The notes under the pieces: generated by a model
What the model was told of the DNA's origin: nothing
Database searches by the model: none
What the model saw: the letters and a program-made list of their open reading frames with translations, nothing else
Translations under genes and position numbers: made by a program
Part shown: one piece after another, positions 1 through 5,017 of the stretch
Numbering within the stretch: the first letter of the stretch is position 1
How the letters are laid out: each line of letters starts with the position of its first letter
Assembly (NCBI GenBank): GCA_947259625.1
Contig: CAMYMY010000314.1
Span: 1 to 5,304, forward strand
Direction of reading: 5' to 3'
DNA from: an uncultured Kiloniellales bacterium
GTDB lineage: Bacteria > Pseudomonadota > Alphaproteobacteria > Kiloniellales > JAKSDN01
Length of the DNA stretch: 5,304 nucleotides

Positions 1-43
1 CCGGAGGGGCCGGCCTCGGCCGGGCCTCGGGAAGGCGCGCGGC

Positions 44-2203
44 ATGGCGGCACAGGATCCTGCGCTTGAATCCGGCGGCACGATTGGCGGCGGGCGCGCG
101 GCTGCGGCGCTCGGCCGGCTGAAGCGCGAGTTCGAGGCCGAGCGGGAGCGCTGGCTGCTCTGGCTACCGGTCGTCTTCGGAGCGGGGATCGGCGCCTACT
201 TTGCGTTGCCGGTCGAGCCGCCGCTGTGGCTGGGCGCGGCGGGGCTGGGCGTACTGGCCGCGGCCGGCGGGCTCGCGTGGCGGCGGCCCAAGCTGTGGCT
301 GACCCTGATCGCCCTGGGCGCGCTCGACGCCGGCTTCGCCGCGGCGCAGGCGCGGACCCATTTCGTCGCCGCGCCGGTCTTGGAGAAAAAGCACGGCCCG
401 GCGCGCGTCACCGGCCAGGTGCTCTCGGTCGAGCCCCGCGCGGCCGGCGGGCGGGTCCTGCTGCATCGGCTCGAGGTGACTGGGCTGGAGCCCGCCGGCA
501 CCCCGGCCCGGGCGCGGGTGCGCCTGACGATGCGCGAGCCGGGCGGCTTCGTCCCGGGCGACCGGGTGCGGGTCCGCGCCGTGCTGCGCCCGCCGCCGGA
601 GCCCGCCGCGCCGGGCGCCTTCGACTTCGCCCGCCGGGCCTATTTCCAGCGGCTCGGCGCCGTCGGCTACGCGGTCGGCCACGCGGAGCGGCTGGACCGG
701 GGCGGGGCGGGGCAGAGTGTCGCCGAGGCCTGGCGGCTGTGGTGGGCGGGGCTGCGCGACGCCGTCGCCCGGCGGGTGCTGGACGCCCTGCCGGATGCGC
801 GGGGCGCGCTGGCCGCGGCGCTGATGACCGGCGAGCGCGGCGCGATTCCCGAGCCCGTGATCCAGGCCATGCGCGACTCGGGCCTGGCCCATCTCCTGGC
901 GATCTCGGGCCTGCACATGGGGCTGGTCGCCGGCCTGCTGTTCTTCGCGCTCAGGGCGCTTCTCGCGCTGGTTCCGGCACTGGCCCTGCGCCAGCCGATC
1001 AAGAAGTGGGCGGCGGTCGCGGCCGCTTGCGGCGCCTTCGCCTACCTCTGCCTGGTCGGCGCGCCGGTGCCGACACAGCGCGCCTTCCTGATGGTCTCTC
1101 TGGTGCTGCTGGCGGTGGTCCTGGACCGCAGCGCGCTGTCGCTGCGCCTGGTCGCCTGGGCGGCCTTCGCCGTGCTGCTGATCGCGCCGGAAAGCCTGCT
1201 CTCCGCCTCGTTCCAGATGTCCTTCGCGGCGGTCACCGGGCTGGTCGCCGGCTACGAGGCCCTGGGCGCGCGGGGCCGCGCGGCGGTCGCGCAGCGCGGC
1301 CCCGCCGGCCGCCTGGCGCTCTATCTGGGGGGCGTGGCGCTGACCTCGGTGATCGCGATCGCGGCGACCGCGCCCTTCGCGGTCTATCACTTCAACCGCA
1401 TGGCCTGGTACGGCCTGGCGGCGAACCTGGTCGCGGTGCCGCTGACCGGCTTCTGGATCATGCCCTGGGCGCTCTTGGCCTTCGTGCTGCTGCCCTTCGG
1501 GCTGGAGGCGCTGGCGCTGGTGCCCATGGGCTGGGGCCTCGGCGCGGTGATCGCCGTGGCCGAGACGATCGCGGGCCTGCCCGGCGCGGTCCTGCCGGTC
1601 AAGGCCATGCCGACGGCCGGGCTGCTTCTCGTGGTGGCGGGCGGGCTGTGGCTCTGCCTGTGGCGGCGGCCCTGGCGGCTGGCCGGGCTGGCGCTGGTAC
1701 TGGCCGGGCTGGCCGGCGCCGCCCTGGTCCGCCCGCCGGACCTGCTGGCCAGCGGCGACGGCAAGCTGCTCGCGGTACGCGGGTCCGACGGCGAGGTCTG
1801 GCTGTCGTCGTCCCGCCGGGCCCGCTTCACCGCCGAGACCTGGCTGCGCCGGGCCGGGCGCGCGGAGGCCTCGGCCTGGCCGCGGGACGCCGCCACGGCC
1901 GGCGGGGCGCTGCGCTGCGACGCGATCGGCTGCATCTACCGGGCGAAGGACCAGGTCGTCGCCCTGGCGCTCGACGGCCGGGCGCTGACCGAGGACTGCC
2001 GCAGCGCCACGGTGCTGATCAGCCTGGAGCCGCTCCGCCGCCGGGCCTGCCCGGGCCCGCGGGTCCTGATCGACCGCTTCGACCTGTGGCGCGAGGGCAG
2101 CCACGCGCTCTGGCTGTCGCCCGCGGGCGTGCGCGTGGAGAGCGTCGCCGACGAGCGCGGCCGCCGCCCCTGGGTACGGTGGCGGCCGGAGTGGGGGGAC
2201 TAG
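44..2203 (+). CDS. comEC: ComEC/Rec2-family competence membrane protein
   Basis: This is a 719-residue polytopic inner-membrane protein of the ComEC/Rec2 family, whose members form the channel that carries single-stranded DNA into the cytoplasm during transformation. After a charged N-terminus come hydrophobic segments at about 38-105. A soluble DUF4131-like region follows at about 110-215, with GDRVRVRAVL at 172-181. The Competence domain (about 240-540) carries the family signatures HLLAISGLHMGL (283-294), GAPVPTQRAF (339-348) and SFQMSF (389-394), among many hydrophobic helices. The C-terminal part (about 565-719) is soluble and has two cysteines in RCDAIGC. I see no HxHxDH metal-binding motif there, so the metallo-beta-lactamase-like domain of longer homologues is absent or degenerate. 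The ATG at 44 is preceded by GAAGG (31-35) with an 8-base gap. The gene converges on lexA. Its TAG stop abuts a repeat element, so the last residues may not be ancestral. Whether the organism is naturally transformable cannot be told from this. Confidence 0.95.
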   Translation: MAAQDPALESGGTIGGGRAAAALGRLKREFEAERERWLLWLPVVFGAGIGAYFALPVEPPLWLGAAGLGVLAAAGGLAWRRPKLWLTLIALGALDAGFAAAQARTHFVAAPVLEKKHGPARVTGQVLSVEPRAAGGRVLLHRLEVTGLEPAGTPARARVRLTMREPGGFVPGDRVRVRAVLRPPPEPAAPGAFDFARRAYFQRLGAVGYAVGHAERLDRGGAGQSVAEAWRLWWAGLRDAVARRVLDALPDARGALAAALMTGERGAIPEPVIQAMRDSGLAHLLAISGLHMGLVAGLLFFALRALLALVPALALRQPIKKWAAVAAACGAFAYLCLVGAPVPTQRAFLMVSLVLLAVVLDRSALSLRLVAWAAFAVLLIAPESLLSASFQMSFAAVTGLVAGYEALGARGRAAVAQRGPAGRLALYLGGVALTSVIAIAATAPFAVYHFNRMAWYGLAANLVAVPLTGFWIMPWALLAFVLLPFGLEALALVPMGWGLGAVIAVAETIAGLPGAVLPVKAMPTAGLLLVVAGGLWLCLWRRPWRLAGLALVLAGLAGAALVRPPDLLASGDGKLLAVRGSDGEVWLSSSRRARFTAETWLRRAGRAEASAWPRDAATAGGALRCDAIGCIYRAKDQVVALALDGRALTEDCRSATVLISLEPLRRRACPGPRVLIDRFDLWREGSHALWLSPAGVRVESVADERGRRPWVRWRPEWGD

Positions 2204-2291
2204 AAAAAGGTGTCAGACACCAGGTAGTGTCCGGACAATCCCGCCTTTGCCCCACTCAAGGCATTGGAACAGCTGGGAATTCATAACCGAA

Positions 2292-2368
2292 TGTCATGGC
2301 CGGGCTTGACCCGGCCATCCAGGTTTGGCGCCGGTTCCTGGATGCCCGGATCAAGTCCGGGCATGACA
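2292..2368. repeat. Dispersed alphaproteobacterial palindromic repeat
   Basis: Two 32-base arms (2292-2323 and 2337-2368) are inverted copies matching at 28 of 32 positions, separated by a 13-base spacer containing GGCGCC. Each arm is itself a perfect hairpin. The left is ATGGCCGGG (2296-2304), loop CTTGA, CCCGGCCAT (2310-2318). The right is ATGCCCGGA (2342-2350), loop TCAAG, TCCGGGCAT (2356-2364). All four mismatches between the arms are paired changes that keep both small hairpins intact. Its forced translation gives SWPGLTRPS and MPGSSPGMT, peptides familiar from spurious small proteins predicted across alphaproteobacterial genomes; this is recognition from memory. It lies inside the larger inverted-repeat element, so it either inserted there later or is part of that element's body. 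Confidence 0.8.
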
Positions 2369-2418
2369 GAAACAAAACAAAATCAATCTGTTGAAGATAG
2401 TCTGATGAACCGATGCGA

Positions 2419-2435
2419 CCGCGGTCCGCTCGCGG
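2419..2435. repeat. Short GC-rich inverted repeat
   Basis: CCGCG (2419-2423) and CGCGG (2431-2435) flank a 7-base loop. Pairing can extend outward with a bulge, through CGA on the left and TTCG on the right. It overlaps the palindrome GACCGCGGTC. It sits in the right part of the MITE-like element and could be one of its internal hairpins or weak terminator material; no T-run follows directly on either strand. Confidence 0.3.
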
Positions 2436-2506
2436 TTCGACGCTCGGCGGAAGTGAACCTGACACTACCGGTCTGACACCTTTTTCGGGGCGCCTTGGGG
2501 TGTCCG

Positions 2507-3202
2507 TCAGTACCGGCGCAGCAGGCAGATCAGGCGGCCCTGGATCTGGACCCGCTCGGGCGGGAAGATCCGGGTTTCGTAGTCGGTGTTGGCCGGCTCC
2601 AGCGCGATCGACTTGCCGTGCCGGCGGAAGCGCTTGAGGGTCGCCTCCTCGTCGTCGATCAAGGCCACGACGATGGCCCCGGTCTCCGCCGTCTCGCCGC
2701 GCTCGATCACCACGGTATCGCCGTCCAGGATGCCGGCGTCGACCATGGAGTCGCCCTCGACCGCCAGCGCGTAGTGCTCGCCCCGGCCGAGCAGCCCAGC
2801 CGGCACGTCGACATAGTTGGAATGGTCGCGCAGCGCCTCGATCGGCGTGCCGGCGGCGATCTTGCCGTAGAGCGGCAGCTGAACCGCGTCCACGACGGAG
2901 GCCACCGTGGTGCCGGGCAGGGACGTCCGGAAGGCGCCCTGGATCACCCGGGGCAAGAACTGGCCGCCCGGGGCGGCCTGGGGGACGTCGTCGGGCAGGC
3001 GCAGCACCTCGACGGCGCGCGCCCGATGGGGCAGGCGGCGGATGAAGCCGCGCTCCACCAGGCCCGTGATCAGGCGGTGGATGCCGGACTTGGACTTCAG
3101 TCCAAGCGCTTCCTTCATCTCGTCGAAGGAGGGCGAAACGCCCTCGGCGCCGAGATGGCCGTGGATGTAGAGCAACAGTTCGTGCTGTTTCTTGGTCAGC
3201 AT
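2507..3202 (-). CDS. lexA: LexA SOS-response repressor
   Basis: This is a 231-residue LexA, normal for alphaproteobacteria, where the protein is longer than the E. coli form. It represses DNA-damage genes until RecA filaments stimulate its self-cleavage. The N-terminal winged-helix domain begins MLTKKQHELLLYI, and its DNA-contacting segment is GLKSKSGIHRLITGL (about residues 34-48). The cleavage site is Ala117-Gly118 in GKIAAGTP. The S24 peptidase catalytic pair is Ser152 in VEGDSMVDAG and Lys190 in EATLKRF. I chose the ATG at 3202 because family members start MLT(R/K)KQ at this point; an upstream GTG at 3235 is in frame but adds 11 residues not seen in relatives. The Shine-Dalgarno is weak, with a GGGGG tract about 10 bases further up than usual. 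The gene is convergent with comEC, lies downstream of moeA in the same direction, and is controlled by the LexA operator at 3268-3282. Confidence 0.97.
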   Translation of the reverse strand: MLTKKQHELLLYIHGHLGAEGVSPSFDEMKEALGLKSKSGIHRLITGLVERGFIRRLPHRARAVEVLRLPDDVPQAAPGGQFLPRVIQGAFRTSLPGTTVASVVDAVQLPLYGKIAAGTPIEALRDHSNYVDVPAGLLGRGEHYALAVEGDSMVDAGILDGDTVVIERGETAETGAIVVALIDDEEATLKRFRRHGKSIALEPANTDYETRIFPPERVQIQGRLICLLRRY

Positions 3203-3243
3203 GGTCCGTCTAGCCCCCGCTGTCTGGACAAGCACAAGATCTA

Positions 3244-3258
3244 GAACAAAACGAAAAC
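3244..3258 (-). promoter_or_regulatory. Possible second, degenerate LexA half-site pair
   Basis: On the minus strand the sequence is GTTT-N7-GTTC, one base off the alphaproteobacterial LexA consensus GTTC-N7-GTTC. It lies about 10 bases downstream of the perfect box, inside the predicted lexA leader. Its position would suit a second, cooperative or weaker operator, but a one-mismatch site in an AT-rich leader may be chance. Confidence 0.35.
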
Positions 3259-3267
3259 TTCCCCCAT

Positions 3268-3282
3268 GTTCTAGTTTGGTTC
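3268..3282. promoter_or_regulatory. LexA operator (SOS box) of lexA
   Basis: The site reads GTTC-TAGTTTG-GTTC on the plus strand, a perfect match to the direct-repeat operator GTTC-N7-GTTC established for alphaproteobacterial LexA and different from the E. coli CTG-N10-CAG palindrome. It overlaps the -10 element and part of the spacer of the predicted lexA promoter. LexA binding would therefore block RNA polymerase directly and give negative autoregulation. Confidence 0.9.
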
Positions 3283-3296
3283 TCTTCGCGCGTCAA
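3268..3296 (-). promoter_or_regulatory. Predicted sigma-70 promoter of lexA
   Basis: On the minus strand, TTGACG (3291-3296) is followed after exactly 17 bases by TAGAAC (3268-3273). These match the -35 consensus at 5 of 6 positions and the -10 consensus at 4 of 6. Transcription would start near 3261 and leave a leader of about 60 bases before the lexA ATG. The -10 hexamer contains one GAAC half of the LexA operator, which links promoter and operator in one compact site. Confidence 0.75.
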
Positions 3297-3328
3297 GCCT
3301 CGACGCGTCCGAAAATGCAGATTCCTGG

Positions 3329-3370
3329 AAAAAAAGTCCGGCGGCGGGTCAGACGCCGAGGGTCCCGCCG
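3329..3370 (-). terminator. Candidate weak terminator after moeA
   Basis: On the minus strand CGGCGGG (3370-3364) can pair with CCCGCCG (3348-3342) across a 15-base loop that includes the moeA stop codon. A run of seven T follows at 3335-3329, with six bases between stem and run. The large loop and the gap make it a weak intrinsic terminator. Some read-through from moeA into lexA is likely. Confidence 0.3.
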
Positions 3371-4563
3371 GCGAGCGGCACGATCGGGACCGTGTCGCCG
3401 GCCCGGGCGGGCGGCGCCTCGGGCGGCCGCACGATCAGGCAGTCGGCGTGGGCCAAGGTCGCGAACATGGAGCTGTCCTGGCGCTCGAAGGCCGTGGCCA
3501 CGCGGCGGCCTTCGGGACCGAAGGTCAGGTGCGCGCGCAGGTAGTCCTGACGCCAGTCGTTCGCCCCGAGCGCGGCGCCCAGCACCGCGGTCTCCGCCGG
3601 CCGGTCCCCGGGCGCGCGGCCGAGCATCGCGTCGATCGCCGGGCGCAGGTAGAGCAGGGCGCAGACCAGGCTGGAGACCGGGTTACCGGGCAGGCCGAGC
3701 AGGGGGATCCCGCCCATGCGGCCGAACATCAGCGGCTTACCGGGGCGCATGGCGATCTTCCAGAAGTCGAGCTCGAGGCCGCTTTCGTCGAGCGCCTCGC
3801 GCACCAGGTCGTGCTTGCCGACCGAGGCGCCGCCGGTCGTCACCAGCAGGTCGGCGCCCCGCGCGCCGGCGGCCAGGGTAACGAGCGACTCGCGGCTGTC
3901 CTTGGCGATGCCCAGGTTGACGGGCTCGCCGCCGCAGACCGCGACGAAGGCCGCGAGCGCGAGACCGTTCGAGCCGATCAGCTGGTTCGCCCCGACCGGC
4001 TCGCCGGGCAGGACCAGCTCGTCGCCGGTCGAGAGAATCGCGATGCGCGGGCGCCGCCGGACCCTGAGCCAGGGCACGTTCATGGCCGCGGCCAGGCCGA
4101 CGTCGCGCGCTGTGAGCAGCCGCCCGGCTTCTATACCGACCTCGCCGGCGCGGAAGTCGAGGCCGGCCGCGCGCACGTAGGTGCCGGGGCCGGCGCCCTC
4201 CCGGACCGTGATCCGGTCGCCCTCGGCCTCGGTATTCTCCTGGATCACGATGGCGTCGGCGCCGCGGGGCAGGGGGGCGCCGGTGAAGATGCGCACGGTC
4301 TGGCCGGCCTCGACCGTGCCCTCGTAGCACCCGCCGGCCGGCGCCTCGCCGACCTCGGTCAGCACGGCCGGCACCTCGGCGACGTCGGCGGCGCGCACGG
4401 CATAGCCGTCCATGGCCGAGACCGCGGCCGGCGGCTGGGTCACGCGCGCCACGACGTCCTCGGCGAGCACCCGCCCGAGCGCCTCGCCCAGGCCGACGGT
4501 CTCGACCGCGAGCGGCCCGAAGGCGGCGGTGATGCGCCCCAGCGCTTCTTCGACTGAGATCAT
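3349..4563 (-). CDS. moeA: Molybdopterin molybdenumtransferase MoeA
   Basis: This is a 404-residue MoeA, the usual length. The enzyme inserts molybdate into adenylylated molybdopterin, the last common step of molybdenum cofactor synthesis in the cytoplasm. The N-terminal domains carry SAMDGYAVR with Asp52, and FTGAPLPRGADAIV follows. The central MoCF-binding domain shows STGDEL (178-183), GGASVGKHD (244-252), MRPGKP (272-277) and GLPGNPVSS (290-298). The C-terminal beta domain begins near residue 320. All recognised active-site motifs are present, so the gene looks intact. I chose the ATG at 4563 because GAGG (4574-4571) lies seven bases upstream. A TTG at 4566 is in frame but too close to that site. 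A TGA in another frame overlaps the ATG as TGATG, the form of a translationally coupled junction. The same Shine-Dalgarno can be buried in a hairpin. moeA lies between moaC and lexA, in the same direction. Confidence 0.96.
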   Translation of the reverse strand: MISVEEALGRITAAFGPLAVETVGLGEALGRVLAEDVVARVTQPPAAVSAMDGYAVRAADVAEVPAVLTEVGEAPAGGCYEGTVEAGQTVRIFTGAPLPRGADAIVIQENTEAEGDRITVREGAGPGTYVRAAGLDFRAGEVGIEAGRLLTARDVGLAAAMNVPWLRVRRRPRIAILSTGDELVLPGEPVGANQLIGSNGLALAAFVAVCGGEPVNLGIAKDSRESLVTLAAGARGADLLVTTGGASVGKHDLVREALDESGLELDFWKIAMRPGKPLMFGRMGGIPLLGLPGNPVSSLVCALLYLRPAIDAMLGRAPGDRPAETAVLGAALGANDWRQDYLRAHLTFGPEGRRVATAFERQDSSMFATLAHADCLIVRPPEAPPARAGDTVPIVPLAGGTLGV

Positions 4564-4564
4564 C

Positions 4565-4620
4565 AAGGCGCCTCGTAATACCGAAGGTCACTGATAATGA
4601 CGCATTTCACCGAGGCGCTT
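4565..4620 (-). promoter_or_regulatory. Hairpin that can hide the moeA ribosome binding site
   Basis: On the minus strand AAGCGCCTCG (4620-4611) can pair with CGAGGCGCCTT (4575-4565), giving ten base pairs with one bulged C across a 35-base loop. Inside the loop is a second small inverted repeat, GTCA/TGAC (4601-4598 with 4590-4587). The downstream arm contains GAGG, the Shine-Dalgarno of moeA, and ends one base before the ATG. If formed in the mRNA, the fold would lower moeA initiation unless ribosomes arriving from upstream open it. It could equally be the palindromic end of an inserted sequence. I do not recognise it as the known Moco RNA motif. Confidence 0.4.
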
Positions 4621-4669
4621 TTGGGCGCCAGCATGGCGCGCGCTGGGCCGTTGTGCTGGTACAACAAGC
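4566..4669 (-). other. Unrelated sequence replacing the moaC 3' end
   Basis: Between MoaC codon 110 and the moeA start lie about 105 bases that encode nothing like a MoaC C-terminus in any of the three minus-strand frames. They hold several small inverted repeats: GTTGT/ACAAC (4650-4654 with 4661-4665), GTGCT/AGCAC (4653-4657 with 4667-4671), and GCGCCA/TGGCGC around a 3-base loop (4625-4639). The moeA-proximal hairpin is listed separately. One frame, different from that of moaC, is open through the whole stretch with mostly G or C in third positions and stops at TGA overlapping the moeA ATG. It may be the tail of a foreign reading frame. Origin unknown. Confidence 0.6.
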
Positions 4670-4999
4670 ACCGGTCTTGCCGGTCAGCCGGCAGGTCGCG
4701 GCGATGTCCACCGCATTGCGCGCCGGGTCCAGGCTGAGGTCCAGCTCGACCGAGGTGAGCAGCAGCGGGTGGCAGAGCGGGATCAGGTCCGGCGTGCGCT
4801 TGGCCGCCATGATGCCGGCCAGGCGCGCCACGGCCAGCACGTCGCCCTTCTGCACGCCGCCGTCGCGGATCAGCGCGAGCGTTTCGGGCGCCATGACGAC
4901 CGAGCCGGCGGCCACGGCGGTCCGCTCGCTGTCCGGCTTGGCCGAGACGTCGACCATCACCGCCTTGCCCTCGGCGTCGAAATGGCTGAAGCGGGCCAT
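4607..4999 (-). pseudogene. moaC: Truncated cyclic pyranopterin monophosphate synthase MoaC
   Basis: MoaC converts the MoaA product made from GTP into cyclic pyranopterin monophosphate, the first stable molybdenum cofactor intermediate. Residues 1-110 align without gaps to E. coli MoaC numbering: MVDVSAK, Lys51 in QKGDV, AGIMAAKRT, LIPLCHP with His77, and CRLTGKTG ending at 110. The family then continues VEMEALTA...YDMCKAV...KSGGKSG for about 50 residues. Here codons 111-130 read ACCTSTTAQR and on to a TGA, with no resemblance to it. The equivalents of Glu112, Glu114, Asp128 and Lys131, which line the active site, are missing, and no frame restores them. The product, 130 residues against about 160, is very probably inactive. 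The N-terminal part shows no other damage, so the break is recent or is an assembly or strain-specific error. Its ATG lies 18 bases after the trpC stop, and the gene shares the trpC-moeA transcription unit. Confidence 0.85.
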
Positions 5000-5017
5000 G
5001 GGTTCCGCGCCGCCCGC

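Larger units (their letters stand above)
2203..2486. mobile_element. MITE-like element with terminal inverted repeats
   Basis: The two ends of the comEC-lexA spacer are inverted copies of each other. The left end (2203-2231) and the reverse complement of the right end (2461-2486) both begin GAAAAAGGTGTCAGAC and end GGTAGTGTC. They differ by a 3-base insertion (ACC, on the left) and one substitution. The left end contains the perfect palindrome GGTGTC-A-GACACC (2209-2221), followed by a second palindrome, TGTCCGGACA (2228-2237). The interior encodes no credible protein and has an AT-rich patch (about 2369-2400) unlike the flanking genes. I see no clear target-site duplication. This fits a non-autonomous, transposase-dependent element or a pair of REP-like repeats in inverted orientation. 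From memory, the GGTGTCAGACACC palindrome next to an A/T run recurs in bacterial intergenic regions, sometimes near IS200-like/REP-associated transposases; I could not check this. It could instead be a relic that also serves as a bidirectional transcription end. Confidence 0.6.

Noticed and set aside
164..2104. A 646-codon minus-strand frame opposite comEC
   Set aside because: It is rich in Arg, Gln, Ala and Gly with no domain or membrane pattern, as expected for the antisense shadow of a high-GC gene. The opposite strand clearly encodes ComEC.
2204..2221. GGTGTC-GACACC followed by T5 (minus strand) as an intrinsic terminator
   Set aside because: The palindrome has a single central base, so a real hairpin would have only about four pairs. 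It is better explained as the repeat end, though some terminator activity is possible.
226..2286. A second long plus-strand frame overlapping comEC
   Set aside because: Low-complexity Arg/Gly/Ala/Pro translation without motifs; a shadow frame of comEC.
2256..2476. Short reading frames in both directions across the comEC-lexA spacer (peptides with GSSPGMT or GSSPAMT)
   Set aside because: They are translations of the dispersed palindromic repeat, a well-known source of false small proteins, and are not genes.
2203..2486. CRISPR array or attachment site in the comEC-lexA spacer
   Set aside because: The repeats are inverted and not regularly spaced, and there is no tRNA or integrase nearby.
2495..3244. 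A 249-codon plus-strand frame opposite lexA
   Set aside because: Antisense shadow; LexA with all its catalytic residues is on the other strand.
3448..4557. A 369-codon plus-strand frame opposite moeA
   Set aside because: Shadow frame of low complexity; MoeA motifs are complete on the minus strand.
4607..4672. A programmed frameshift restoring MoaC
   Set aside because: No frame encodes the missing MoaC C-terminus and there is no slippery run at the break.
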